Source of the DNA: Carposina sasakii
Lineage: Eukaryota; Arthropoda; Insecta; Lepidoptera; Carposinidae
DNA length: 64,000 bases
Direction of reading: 5' to 3'
Assembly (NCBI GenBank): GCA_014607495.2
Contig: CP053163.1
Coordinates: 4,382,716-4,446,715, forward strand
Each line of letters begins with the position of its first letter. Position 1 is the first letter of the stretch. Under the pieces are notes generated by a model. That model saw only the letters and a list, made by a program, of their open reading frames with translations. It did no database searches and was not told the origin of the DNA. Below, one piece after another: positions 1 to 10,927 of the stretch. The translations under genes and the position numbers were made by a program.

Positions 1-881
1 ACAACATAATCCGGGGAGTGACATAGTTGCGAAGGTACATTGTAGGGTATAATAGACCCAATCCGTTGTCACTTGGCCAGCGAGAGAGCGTCGCGTCATG
101 AATAATAATATTTATTACGAGTGGCCCGAGATATCGTGAAAATGTTTGAAAATAGGTAGGCCCATTTTCTAACCGTTCAGCACAAGTAGCATGACCTGGG
201 AAACACGATATGATAAACCGATTCATCGACATTTAGCCTGTAAAAATACTACAAATATTTCATGTTTTATGTATGACATCTAAAGAGAAAATCCGGATTA
301 GATTTCACTTGAAGTTCTTCTAGTACAAGTTTGGTGAAGGCAAATATAATAGAGAACATTTTTTTTTTGTAATTATAGCTTTGATGTATTGTAAAATATA
401 CCTGTGTATATAATAATAACATATTTTCTTCGTGATTATACCACGAATATTTGTGCCACCTATAATAGTGTTCTTGCCAAGGCGTAGGTGAAAGGACAAA
501 TTTCGCACCACTTATGACCCCAAGCTCTATAGAAAAGTTGCGAAGAATGCAATTCCCTCGCAGTTTGCGGTCTTAAAAGATAAAACCTGAATAGAAAGGA
601 AGCTTCATAGGAAACTATAAAACGGAAGATAATTCTGAAAGTGTTTTTGAAGTAAATATAATCCTTACTATTGATTATTATGAATCCTCCGAAACTCTGC
701 TGTCGAGCTTCTAGAAATAAATTTTGGTACCCAGGTAGTTTAGAGAAGAAAAATAATAAAGATAGGTAGTCAGTAGAGGAAACTTAATACAGCATTTGTT
801 TTCCTACAAAATTTTGACACATTGTTTTTGTTTGTCTTTTCTGCCGTTCACGCGGACACGTGTGCTCTGCAAAAAGCACAC
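1..881. other. Non-coding AT-rich stretch, no gene seen
   Basis: No convincing ORF, RNA gene or complete repeat is visible. The longest ORF is a 63-codon low-complexity frame. The sequence is ordinary AT-rich insect intergenic DNA. Confidence 0.6.
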
Positions 882-885
882 TTAA

Positions 886-1084
886 GCCTCGAGCACACCG
901 GATGCGTATGCGTGCACGTAAGCGTAGACGTACACGTACCTCTGAGTTTAATGTATGAAACTGTCACCGCTTGACGTCTATGCTTACGTCTACGCATACG
1001 CATCCGGTCTGCCCGTGCCTATACAGTTCCATACATTACAACTCAGAGGTACGTGTACGCATACGCATCCGGTGTGCTCGAAGC
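886..1084. mobile_element. MITE with TTAA flanks (piggyBac-like type)
   Basis: A 199 bp element lies between two TTAA tetranucleotides (882-885 and 1085-1088). Its ends are inverted repeats starting GCYTCGAGCACACCGGATGC and continuing in alternating TGCGTATGCG/ACGTACACG-type sequence, with further internal self-complementarity. TTAA duplications are the hallmark of the piggyBac superfamily, but this element has no coding capacity, so the assignment is an inference from the target site alone. The 67-codon and 85-codon ORFs that touch this stretch are by-products of the repeat. Confidence 0.7.
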
Positions 1085-1088
1085 TTAA

Positions 1089-1979
1089 AATTATCCATAA
1101 AATTTGACACTTGAAAATGTTTATTTATCACGATATAGTATGGAGAAATGTTAGATGTTGAAAAATAAATATGTGATGTCCAAACATATTTTTTTTGTAT
1201 GGGTTCTCTATAATTAACTGTTTTCATACCGTCACACATTTATTATGTACTACTTTCTTTTATTATTATCGTACATCCGCTTTTAAAAGAATCTTGAGTC
1301 TTTATATGTATGAGATTAATCGCAAAAAGATACTTTTTTACACAAATCTGCCGGAACCCTCTACGGTATTAGCCGTAGCATCGTTCGTGATATCGATACC
1401 AAATTTTAGTATACTATCCCAGTCACGTGCAATGTCTATCTATCTATGCTGAGTTTTATGCAAATCGGCTCATGAGTTACCTAGAACAGTGATTGAGTAA
1501 CAGTATTCCTATTTTTAAAACATTTGAAGAAAATAACGTTTTACATTTTCTACGCCAGTATACGGCTAAAATATTATGATTGAGATATTCTCTGTGTGAT
1601 AAAATACAATATATTCATTCTTCGCCGTGATTTTTTTGTAATAATAATAGCTCCGGGCAGGTGTGGTTGACATTGGGTCCTTGCTAATACTTATTAATTA
1701 CTTTGTCAGTAAATAATTGATAAGGCAGTGTCAGCATTTTGTTTCCGGAAGTAGATTAAATCGCTACACAATTATCTGTGAAGAGGGTTCGATAGCTAAT
1801 TGTCAGTGATATTGATTAATTTAATTATGAACTTGTCTTGACCAGTCTACCCTTTTAATGGTTTCCACCATAAGCTTAGGGAATGAAGGGTAAAGTACAA
1901 AGTGCCTCTTAATTTTCTATTTTTCATCATTTTTGTTCAGTAAGTTTGTTTAGATTTATGTAAACTCAAGATTAATTTT
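1089..1979. other. Non-coding stretch, no gene seen
   Basis: AT-rich sequence without a recognisable gene or complete repeat. Confidence 0.5.
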
Positions 1980-2139
1980 TAGGGTACCGTACCCGTAATG
2001 TTCCAGACGGGACTCTATTGTTTTGCCTATGTCTTGTCTGTCTGTCTGTCCTGCCTTCTCTCACCGGGCTGTATCTTATGAACTGAGATAGCTATATAGT
2101 TGAAACTTTCACAGATATGTGTAAATGTTATAGGGGCAC
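1980..2139 (+). repeat. Dispersed GGTACCGTACCC repeat, 5' part
   Basis: The block begins GGGTACCGTACCC, passes through a CTGTCTGTCTGTC run and continues 'accgggctgtatcttatgaa', a dispersed repeat I recognise as common in lepidopteran and other insect genomes. It stops at the left end of the inverted-repeat unit starting at 2140. A related copy in the opposite orientation lies at 27097-27327. Confidence 0.55.
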
Positions 2140-2831
2140 TATATATATGTCGTGGCCATATCGTAGAATTGATCATTTCATGAAATGGTCGAGCATTTCA
2201 TGAAATGGTCGCATTTCATGAAATGGTCGCATTTCATGAAAAGTTCAACTGTCTATTGGCCACATCATGATATGGTTTGGGCAGATCGATGATAAAAATC
2301 GTTTCTCGATATGGGCAACTAAACGCCCGATCATTTCATGAAGTGGTCAAGATTATTGATCATATCGTAAAATAGTTACATGAATCACCGGTAGAGGAGC
2401 TGCGCGCGTTTTATTTATGTGTGAAGATGGCGGATTTTTCTTTTTAGGTTATAAAACAAATTAAAGGGAGTAGGGTGACTATGCAGAAGAAGTTCACGGA
2501 TAGTGTGTTATATTGTATAATGTATATTAGACTTAATGGTGGTTTATAATAATATTGTTAAACAAAAACCTTAGATTACGATAGATTAGGTTAGGTTAGA
2601 CTATGACAAATGACGCACGAGCCGAGCGAGCGAAGCGAGCGTGCCCAGGCAGCGTCCGGCGATGTGCCAGATGCGAATCGCTTTTGTAAAGTCTTTTATG
2701 TTTTTAAATATTATATTGTGAAAATATCACATAAATAATAGCAAAAAAAATCATACCATCATACCTTATGGTATACTTATATATGGTGTACGGTATATAT
2801 TATTTATATAAGCTCTTACCACATTCGGATT

Positions 2832-3128
2832 TTATGGACACCCTGTTAATACGATTTGGCCAAACGTGGATGACAAAATCGTGAAATGTAGACGATTTAA
2901 GAGCCAGCAGTCAAATAAAAGTCCCACGGTTGCTCCGCCCACATACCCCGCCACCCGCAATGCAAGGATACGCGTTAAGATCTGCGTAGTGTTAAAATTC
3001 GAAATTCGCGCGCTTTCGAGCAGGCGGGTCAACGCTAGGTCAAACGCAGAGAACATAAAAACCCATAGAGTCGTTATTATAATTGATTTCAATGTTATGT
3101 TTATTTTATTTTTGTTTGCAAAATACAA
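2832..3128 (-). CDS. Hypothetical membrane-protein exon, possibly MFS N-terminus
   Basis: The 98-codon ORF is hydrophobic and richer in GC and CpG than its surroundings. Two membrane-like segments are visible, about residues 12-33 (ITLKSIIITTLWVFMFSAFD) and 58-78 (RVAGYVGGATVGLLFD). The pattern of an arginine-led helix with GYVGG..VGLLFD followed by a basic loop resembles helix 2 and motif A of the major facilitator superfamily (MFSD4/glucose-transporter-like). A GTAAGAGC donor-like site follows just beyond the stop, near 2815, but is out of frame. If real, this is a first or broken exon of a transporter trapped inside the 4.3 kb inverted-repeat unit. No other exon is seen. A chance ORF cannot be excluded; the overlapping plus-strand ORF at 2866-3132 is its mirror. 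Confidence 0.25.
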   Translation of the reverse strand: MYFANKNKINITLKSIIITTLWVFMFSAFDLALTRLLESARISNFNTTQILTRILALRVAGYVGGATVGLLFDCWLLNRLHFTILSSTFGQIVLTGCP

Positions 3129-4486
3129 TTAAATTAAAATAATTAATTTATTAATAAGTAATATAGGTATGTTAAAAAATCATTCATACAATAGAACACA
3201 TTACCTGCATCATAGTTATATTTATGTATAAAATTCATCCAATGCAACAAGTATTAGGAAGTTTTGAATAAAACGGATTAATGGTAGATATCAAAGATTT
3301 ATTTTATATATCACAAAAAATAGTATCCGATACATATGTGAAATGGGACCAATTTACTCATGTAGATCGCTTTTAAAAAGGCTTTTAGGTGAGTCAATAT
3401 GTTAAAATGTTACAAGTAGTAACTTAACAAATTTTAATATTAAGATGATTATGTAAAAAATGCCGTTTCATTTAGGTAAATTGCTGTATGTTAAATATAA
3501 ATAGTAGGTGTTTTTTAAAATAAAGGGTTAACAGGTATGTATAATGTGCATTCGCAATATTAGCTGTGCATAAATAAAAAAAAACTTTATTTAAAGATAA
3601 ATAGCGGTATGCGTATGCCACAAATATAAATTGCAGTTTGATTAGCAATATTCTTATTTGAGGATTTTGCTGTGCAGTCAGTAATTTTTATATGAATTCC
3701 AATTAATTGTGACTAAAAAAAAATCATTTTATTTGATGTGCGTTTAAATACTATACAATTAAATTAAATGATTTTTCTTACTAATCCTCTACACTCCCCA
3801 AGAAATATATATGTACTATTTACCTTATACAGTAAAATACCTTCTGTTCTATGCTCCACCTCATCTGTTACCATCAAACTGTCAATCGGAGAGCTAAAAT
3901 ATGAAATGAGTTTAAAAATATCAAAAAAGTTTTAGTAGCCAAAAGTGAAAACAAGTGAGCAAAAACAACAAAATTATAGCAGGTAGGTAGGTTCTCACTC
4001 ACTTTTCTTCAAACATTACAGGTGGTATTATTTCGGTATAAACTTTGACGGGCGACTCCAGGACTTTTTGTTCGGCATAATTGGTTTGAATTCTATAAAC
4101 AAAATATTGTAGATAAGGAACTGCTGCCGAAGATGCTACGTAGTAAGTAAAGATGGGTCGGATTAGGTAAAAATCGTACCTGTTCGACCTAATACATACT
4201 AATATTTATGCAATATGGCCGTTCCATTACTGTGATCCATTACGTATTAGATAAATACGTAGAATCTTTATTCGGTGAATATTTAGTATCGGTTTTCGGT
4301 GAATGATCCATTATCTAATAAATACCTACGTAAAAAGAATAGTTGTGGAAATAGAAAATATCCTGATAATAGCGAAATGCATTTTTTATATTAGGTTAAA
4401 TTTTTAATATTTAGTTAAATTGTTTTTAGTTTGTGTCAAATATTTTGTTTAAATAAAGGATTTTTATTTTGTAAAAAAAAAAAGGA

Positions 4487-4570
4487 AAAAAAAGTCTTGT
4501 CTGTACCCGGATACGAACCAGGAATATCTGGTTTTCGACTCCGCCGATGTAACCGTTGGGCTATTATAAA
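4487..4570 (-). repeat. tRNA-derived SINE head (fragment)
   Basis: Read on the minus strand the block has a box A-like TAGCCCAACGGTTA and a box B-like GGTTCGTATCCGG about 35 bases apart, followed by a T-rich (plus strand A-rich) border. This is a polymerase III promoter of the tRNA type, as in lepidopteran SINEs. The cloverleaf is not convincing, so it is a SINE head, not a tRNA gene. Confidence 0.6.
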
Positions 4571-4726
4571 CTTGTAAGATATGGTGAAAATTACCTTCAT
4601 ATTCTAATGATATTGTAGTATTTTTGCTAAATAATAAAATTGAAACTTATAGTCTATGCCTTACGGTTGATTTCTCATAATAAGATGATATTTTATGCGA
4701 TACCTAATACCTAATGTCGGCTTGTA

Positions 4727-5090
4727 TCTGAATGCTGGGCCGTAAAGAAGGATAAAAATCAATTCCATGTAAGCAAGATGAGAATGTTGAGATGGATGTG
4801 TGGAGTTACAAGAATGGATAAAATAAGAAATGTGTATATAAGAGGAAGTTTGAAAGTTGCGCCGATCACAGACAAGTTACGAAGTAACCGTCTGTCTTGG
4901 TACGGGCATGTAAAGCTATATTATGAGTCTATGATGTAAAGCGACGGGATGAAAGTCATATTTTACAGAGAGTTTTGTACTGGGAGTGAGCCATGAGATG
5001 ACGGATAATAGGGATGAATGGAAGAAAAGTACATATTGTGCCGACCCCAAATAAATGGGAACAGGGCAGGAAGATGATGATGACCTAATC
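4727..5090 (+). pseudogene. RTE-like LINE, C-terminal reverse transcriptase fragment
   Basis: Conceptual translation from about 4732 gives CWAVKKDKNQFHVSKMRMLR followed by WMCGVTRMDKIRN and LRSNRLSWYGHV. This is the conserved C-terminal part found after the reverse transcriptase of RTE-type LINEs in Lepidoptera. The frame then degenerates. The block ends with GACCCCAAATAAATGGGAACAG and a GATGATGATG run, the 3' tail of the family. This same tail, inverted, recurs at 21851, 41310, 56030 and 61775. The fragment lacks the endonuclease and polymerase core, so it is a dead 5'-truncated copy. Confidence 0.75.
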
Positions 5091-5379
5091 ACGTTGTATT
5101 AGGTACCGACTAGTATTGAAAAATACCTAATCCACATACCTATTCCAATATTTATGCCTCACCTGTAGTAGTAAGTAAGTTCCTTAGGTGGGTGAAAGAT
5201 ATTGTACCTACATATACTCGTAAATGTATATAAAATTTGTGTATGTGCTTCATGTGTAAAGCAGTGCGCTTATAGAATACTTCTCATGCTGTGTGTGTGA
5301 TTTCGGAACTAATTTCTTTTGTAGACTTTTACATAGATAAACAAAGCAACTAGCGCCATCGTTCAAAGGAATTCTACCA

Positions 5380-5660
5380 ATTTATAAAGGTGAAAGTTTG
5401 TATGTGTGTGAGTGTGTATGTTTGTTACTTCATCACGCAAAATCCTGAAATGTATGGAACAGCTGATTTTTTTCACTATATCGGAGTTGGCCCCATAGTG
5501 AAAGTTGTTTCTTTTTACTTTCCTAGTTTTGTGTCAAAGGCAAATCACTAATTTCGGAAAGACCTTATATTAGCTTAGGTACGTATCAGAATAACACATT
5601 ATACTTTTTATCCCGGGTAAATATTTTATCCCGTAATTTCGACATTTTGTTTTTTCTCCT
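5380..5660 (+). repeat. Helitron-like non-autonomous repeat fragment
   Basis: Contains 'tttataaaggtgaaagtttg', a 'tgtttgttact' segment, then ATCCCGGGTAAATATTTTATC and CCCGTAATTTCGACATTTTG, the internal signature of the dispersed family that elsewhere ends in CGCGGGCGTCCACTAGT. The 3' end is missing here. Confidence 0.5.
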
Positions 5661-6456
5661 GTCCATTATAAAATGCATTCTCAGCACTAAACTTTACATA
5701 CTTACTAATTATGATTATAGCTACTTACACCTTTGATTCTCTCCAACGTTGAGCCATCTTCCTTTTGGAAACATATTTTTTAGTTTTATTTCCCATTAGT
5801 CCGAACTCAATCGAGTAATACCTACACCGCAAGATAATAAAAAATGCCACTGCCGTGGGCGAAAGCGACATAGACCCTACGTCGTCGGCGCACAGCGCGG
5901 TACTGAGCGTCAGCGGGCACGAAGTTACTATTTAACGCTTTTCTGTAAGCATTAGAGTAGAATATCGCTTGCACGCTAAACAACTGATTGAGCTCAGAAG
6001 TAAAGAGCGTAAGTCTCAAAAAGATTTTTATTAATTGTGTGTTCAATTATGATTGTTTTTTAATTTTGGCTTTACAAAAGTTTACTATCATTATTATCTT
6101 GATATCCGAATTTATTTTAAACGCCTACCTCATGTAATAGCCCAAATAAAAGTAAAAATGACTAAAAAACATGTCGATTTCAAAAAACAAAACTATCGAG
6201 CGAAAATCATTAAATCATGTTTTTGGCTTTACATGACATAGTTAAGGGTACTAAGAATATAGTGTAATAGTCTCACATTAAACAAACATGCACCCGTTTC
6301 AGCATATTTCATCAAAAAGATGCTAAATAAGGTCTGCCTCCTCTTAACGATCTGGTCAAATTGAATTAGCCACTTCATGAAATGCGACCACTTCATGAAA
6401 TGCTCGACCATTTCATGAAATGATCAATTTTACAATATGGCCACGACATATATATA

Positions 6457-6825
6457 CAGAATGATTTTTGGTCGTCAACGTTTCCGAAAACTACGGAATC
6501 TCCTCATCATCACGATCATTTTTCTCCATGGAAGCATACCTGGGAAGTGTCTGGTTTCCAAAATATTAGGGTCCAAAGTTGAGTAAATAGACTGCGTTTT
6601 TCTGCATAAATGCACATAGACGCGCGTAGCAGGATTTTTTCACGAAAAATAATTAATATCTGTCTATAAAAAAACTAACATAAACACTAGACACTATAAA
6701 TTTCGCACGACCAAGGAATAAAAAATAAAAAAAAATCCCAGCATTTTTTTTGGCATAAACTTACTTTATTTCATGTATAGAGTACGTACCCTTCGTTAAA
6801 GGTGGCCACAAAAAAACACAATATA
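6457..6825 (+). mobile_element. MITE family K, copy 1
   Basis: A ~370 bp repeat starting at TACAGAATGATTTTTGGTCG and containing 'ccatggaagcatacctggga' and 'ggcataaacttactttattt'. At least four other copies occur in the window (32563, 42045, 49123, 55634), plus a diverged one at 52752. Its ends are short imperfect inverted repeats of the type TATACAGGRTG..TTTT. It abuts the right end of the 4.3 kb unit directly. It has no ORF. Confidence 0.7.
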
Positions 6826-6884
6826 TAACAAATAAACAAATATATAACAGTAAATACTGAAAAAATAGATACAGACTGTATTAC

Positions 6885-7085
6885 CAAGATGGGGTAGCCG
6901 GAACTGCAGAATCATAAGAGAGATCCCATAGACACGTTTTGCATAGCAGGGACAGATGTTAATAATCAGTGAGAAGTTGCTAGCCTATCGCCTGGGAGAA
7001 TCCTTAGTCAACACTAACGACATGCCTGGAAGGAGATACAGCTGATGTATTCTAGTGAAGCTTCGTATCCGCACAGGTAGGTATA
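6885..7085 (+). repeat. Dispersed GGGGTAGCC short repeat, copy 1
   Basis: Reads 'atggggtagccggaactgca', then 'gcatagcagggacagatgtt', 'gcctatcgcctgggagaat' and 'gatgtattctagtgaagctt'. The same order of blocks is found at 18118, 24090, 36165, 59290 and 62675 (plus) and 48630 and 18765 (minus). It is a lepidopteran short interspersed repeat without coding capacity. Confidence 0.6.
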
Positions 7086-7507
7086 TGAAAAATATGGAGT
7101 ATTCTTTTTTTAAGTGTTGCTTTTTTTCAATAATGTGCAGCGTGCGTACCAAATGAGAAATATGAATATCCAATAAATCACATTTGTCCCCAGGCCAGAA
7201 CCGTATTAACCCTTAACTTGGCAAGATTAAAAAAAATTGAAATTGCATATTTTTTTTATGAAAATCTATTTAAGTATCTATTAGAATGCTGGTAAAAATA
7301 GAAAAAAAAAAATCGCATTATTTTCAGTTTCATGATACCTAATGTATCCCGTCAGATACATTGCCAAATAAGTAACAAATCACAGTCAAGATGGAATGTA
7401 TATATTAAGATACAGTGCCAATATAAGGAAATAAAATAAAATGCTCCAACAAATTAATTTTTTAATCTTTTTTATTAATGAAATTTGCAAATACAAACTT
7501 AAGTGAA

Positions 7508-9929
7508 TTATACCTTATGAAAACTAAAAAAGCAATTTCTGATAGGCATAAAACATAAACTCACATTACACTTTGAGCACGCAACGGTGGTTTGACCATT
7601 GATGCATAGTTTGCCTTTGAGCCGAAAATTGGGAAATGATCAATTTGGTCATAGCGAATATCTGAAGATGGTCGTGCAGCAATGGGTTTCTTAATAAGTT
7701 TTAAAGGGATACGTCTTCAGGTTGTTTTTGTATCACCGATCGTGTAATAATAGATTCTGTACCATACAGAACCTGAATTTTTTCAAGCTCATTGTTTTGC
7801 CAATAAAGTTTCTGCGATACAATATCCAGCTGTTGGTCACGCATATGTCCAATAGCTGGGAAACTAAGGGAAGATACCAGCGGTGCCCCTTTAACTTTGT
7901 CCTGTATAAAGCTATTAGCATATCCGCTAAATCGACCCCGCCCATTAGTGCATTATAGTGTTTAATAATTTTCGGGCAAGGTACAGTGGATCTCCTTTTT
8001 TTCCTTATCATATCTTTGAATGGTTATAGGATGTGCATCAACATAACTGCTTGCAGTTGTCACACATTTATTGTCATACCACTTGACGACGCACACCTTA
8101 TTTTTGTTGCAAACTACCTGCGAGTTGGTACCTCGTGGTTTCTTTTTTAATTCTATATCCGCAGTAAGTTTTTTCTCAGCACCACGTAGTCTATTGCTTC
8201 TAATAGTGCCGAGTGAAAAATATCCCATCTCTTCCCGTAGATAATGAATCAGTTCAAGGCTGGTAAAAAAGTTATCGAAATAAACAACTTTACAAGCTGG
8301 GTCCGGTATAGTTTTGCATAAAGCTATTACGATTTTAGCACCTAGTCCAAAACACGATTCTACCGGTGACAAATCAGCTAAGTAAATTTTTGACATATTG
8401 CTTACGGTTACCAGCTTTATTCCCCTTATATGGCACCATCATCTCATCAATGCTAAATTTGTTTTCGTGAGGAGTTTTTAAAAAGTTGTCACGTAGCTTT
8501 TCAATAAGTGGTCTAATGTTGAAGAAGTGATCACCGTCATCCAACAAGTTTTCGTTGAAATGGATGTACCGACGCAGTTGTTGAAATTTTTTAAGCGGCA
8601 TAATATCGGCTATGGGTTTGTATCTAACTCTAGGGACCAATAATCTGTATATGCTGGCATATCTACAATTCCCATAAGCATATTTATTGCAATAAAATCT
8701 TTTATGTAGTCAATAGTAACATTCAACGATTTGCCAGTTTCTTGAGTGGAATATAAGTTCGTTTGTTGTGTAATATAGTCTAGAATATCATTTGTAGAAA
8801 GGTGGTAAAGTATTCGTAAGGAGTCTTGAGGTTTTCTTCTGTTGGAAGGTTATTGGTCGCTGTTTCGGCTCTATGTGCAAACTTATGTCGAGTCTATCTA
8901 AAGTTTAGTGATGGCATTTTAGGTTTTAATCTAGGACGTGCTATTATTCTAGGCTGTCTAGCTCTCGAGCGAGTTAAACTCAGTGGAGAAGCAGGAAATA
9001 GTGAAATGGTTGGAGATTGCGGATTGTGTGGCAAAACCTGTGGAGATGGCAGAACCGCTGTTGAACGTGGCAGATTTAGCTGTGATACTGGTGTCGAAGG
9101 AGAGGGTTGCAATGGAGATGCATTGACTGCTTCATGAAAAGGAGCTATTTCGTCATCAGAAAGAAGGCTTAGGTTTTCCAATGATGATGGCAACGGAGGC
9201 GCAGGTGACGAATTATCATCTGATGTCCGTAAAAGCGGAAAGTCCAGTATTTCATTTCCAGACTCAGATGATGAATCATCATTTATGGATTTTCTGCCTG
9301 ATTTTGCTCTTGCAAAAGATGGCTGTACTCCGCCCTGAAACAAACACCCAAAGCTCACCCTTCATGCAAAGCAACAATCACCACAAGTAAATTTTTATCC
9401 ATGTTTATGTGTATAAGGAGTATTCAAAAGTAAATATTCTACATCAAAATCTACCATTTCTTTTTTATTTTTCTAATATTTTTTCTTAATAACGTAAAAC
9501 GCACACATTACTTATACTGTATATTAATTTAATCGTTATTTTTTCATCATGAAATACTTAATAGAGTGCACTAACAGATGCATTATGTTTAATGAAAAGT
9601 AAATAGCTTACATGGCAATGTGCACTACAAGATACATTTTATTTAAACCAAAAATATTTGTGAACATGGTAATGTGCACAGCGAGATACATTTCAATCAA
9701 ACAAAATTTTTTAGTAAACAAGGCAGTGTGCACAGCGAGATACATAACATTTCAGAGTTAATTTCCAAAACAAAATGTTAATTTTTCTTCAAAAAACCTC
9801 ATGCCCCACACTAGACTATTATTCTAGTTTCTCATACCATGCACATATATACACCTAATTGAACAAAATATAATAAAAAGCAATAATTCTTACCTTTTTA
9901 CGCGGGATAGCACTTAGTCCGTTCGGCAT
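7508..9929 (-). pseudogene. piggyBac family transposase, frameshifted
   Basis: The transposase cuts the element out and joins it at TTAA using a DDD RNase H-like site. Exon 1 is inferred at 9894-9929 (MPNGLSAIPRKK) followed by GTAAGA; the acceptor TTTGTTTCAG places exon 2 at 9334 (GGVQPSFARAKS), in phase. An acidic, serine-rich N-terminus follows, then the DDE_Tnp_1_7 domain: first aspartate in FSIDEMMVPYKG (about 8450), second in VYFDNFFTS (about 8285), third in MGGVDLADML (about 7930). A C-terminal cysteine-rich tail can be read to the stop at 7508 (CINGQTTVACSKCN, RNCFFSFH), matching the zinc-binding tail of the family. There is an in-frame TAG at 8894-8896 and frame changes near 8790, 8635, 8390, 8000 and 7600. 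All three catalytic aspartates survive, but the gene is dead. The intron is an inference from consensus sites. Confidence 0.85.
9564..9746. repeat. Subterminal direct repeats of the piggyBac-like element
   Basis: Three near-identical ~28 bp units, CATGGCAATGTGCACTACAA (9611), CATGGTAATGTGCACAGCGA (9665) and AGGCAGTGTGCACAGCGAGA (9721), each followed by GATACAT, occur every ~55 bp; a fourth weaker unit starts at 9564. The left end carries the same motif inverted (GATACATTGCC near 7357, GATACAGTGCC near 7410). Such arrays are likely transposase binding sites. Confidence 0.6.
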
Positions 9930-10559
9930 TTTGAACTAATATGAAGTAACCGTTATTTGAACAAACGTCAATTTGACATAAATTCGTTCAGAAATAATAT
10001 CACAGTTTAAAAATAAATAACGTTTCGTTTAACGCACAACATTATTTTTGAAATGATTTTTTAAAGTTAACTGTATCTACCCAGATACACTATCAAGAAA
10101 AGGGTTAAATTCCCAAAGGGATAACGCCTCTACGGAAAATACAAAAACGGGGTCAGCTCACAAAAGGAATGTAGATTTTTTTATTATTTTAGTGACTTGT
10201 ATTTATGACTCCCCTTTATAAGGTCAGACTATTATTTATGACTTATGACTAATCTTGATGGTCTCAGGGAATTTGCACAGATTTTCGTAACGATCTTTTT
10301 ATGTAGGTCTAGATTTTATTGGCTGTTTGTCTTCATCGTTGTCTAGGTACTAGGTGAGTAGATAGGTCTTTATTCTAATGAAGAAAAGTTTAAATATCAG
10401 TAGAAAAATAATATTTTTTATTACAAAATGTCTATTGGATTTTACAAAAACTAAAAATTTAATTTCGCCAATATGTCTGGGTATAACCAGGTTTTGCTTG
10501 ATAACATAAATACGTATTTACGTGCACTACAGAAACACAAAGTAACTTTTTCATCTGTA

Positions 10560-10690
10560 TACATACATATAATCACGCCTTTATCCCATACGGGTTAGGC
10601 AGAGCATCAAGGGCCGATAGAACCACATGGTGCCACTTCTGTCCAATTTTGATGGTAAGTATAGTTGAGATGTACAAGTACGGTTACTTT
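10560..10690 (-). repeat. LINE 3' tail with (CATA)n/(TATG)n end, copy
   Basis: Plus strand reads 'atcacgcctttatcccatac' then 'agagcatcaagggccgatag' and 'tggtgccacttctgtcc'. The reverse complement ends in an ATGTATGTATG run, as a LINE tail would. Other copies: 17530 (plus sense of the LINE), 23310 and 54985. A coding tail of the related LINE is at 43230-43404. Confidence 0.55.
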
Positions 10691-10760
10691 TTCATGTATA
10701 TTTCAGAATGAAATAAAATTGAAGCGATTGAATTTAAATACAGTATTAAATTCTTGACCG

Positions 10761-10927
10761 TTATTTGAAGCTTAATTATATTAGAGATAGGCCCTATCTG
10801 TTTTCCGCTTTAGTGTTGTCCTTTTTTACCTTCTTGCTTCTATCTCTTTCGCACATCGTTTCCCCCTCGACCAGGCAGCACGTCGGTGTTCGTTATAAGG
10901 CCGAACACCGATGCCTCGATTTCATTG
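10761..10927 (+). repeat. Left inverted terminal repeat of DIRS element
   Basis: A 167 bp segment from TTATTTGAAGCTTAATTATA to GCCTCGATTTCATTG that matches the reverse complement of 13487-13653 almost perfectly. The ORF of 73 codons here and the 62-codon ORF at 13461-13649 are the same repeat read in both copies, not genes. Confidence 0.85.

Larger units (their letters stand above)
2140..6456. mobile_element. 4.3 kb unit bounded by ~85 bp palindrome-rich TIRs
   Basis: The left end (2140 onward) reads TATATATATGTCGTGGCCAT and continues into GATCATTTCATGAAATGGTC and further CATTTCATGAAATG palindromes at 18-20 bp spacing (near 2174, 2194, 2212 and 2230). The right end (about 6369-6456) is the inverted copy, with the same order of palindromes and only scattered differences. 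The unit therefore looks like one transposon or its deletion product. It holds no recognisable transposase: inside are a transporter-like ORF, a SINE head, an RTE LINE fragment and a Helitron-like fragment. A target duplication cannot be resolved because the ends run into TA repeats. The superfamily is unknown to me. Two unrelated copies of a short palindromic MITE flanking unique DNA is the alternative. Confidence 0.6.
7210..10104 (-). mobile_element. piggyBac-like DNA transposon, complete ends
   Basis: The element is bounded by TTAA at 7206-7209 and 10105-10108. The outermost bases are inverted: CCCTTAACTTGGCAAG on the left, and the complement of CTATCAAGAAAAGGG on the right (CCCTTTTCTTGATAG). 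piggyBac elements insert at TTAA and begin with CCC, so both the target site and the termini fit. The 2.9 kb interior has one transposase gene on the minus strand, an intron, and repeated GATACATT..GCAC motifs near both ends. The gene is broken by stops and frameshifts, so this copy cannot make its own transposase. Confidence 0.85.

Noticed and set aside
5822..6046. 74-codon minus-strand ORF with GC-rich RAVRRRRRVYVAF segment
   Set aside because: No family signature; the GC-rich patch is short and could be part of a repeat.
8826..9137. 103-codon plus-strand ORF with a signal-peptide-like start
   Set aside because: Antisense of the acidic N-terminus of the piggyBac transposase.
9564..9746. 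CRISPR-like array (28 bp repeats at ~55 bp steps)
   Set aside because: Only three or four diverged units in a eukaryotic transposon end; better explained as transposase binding sites.
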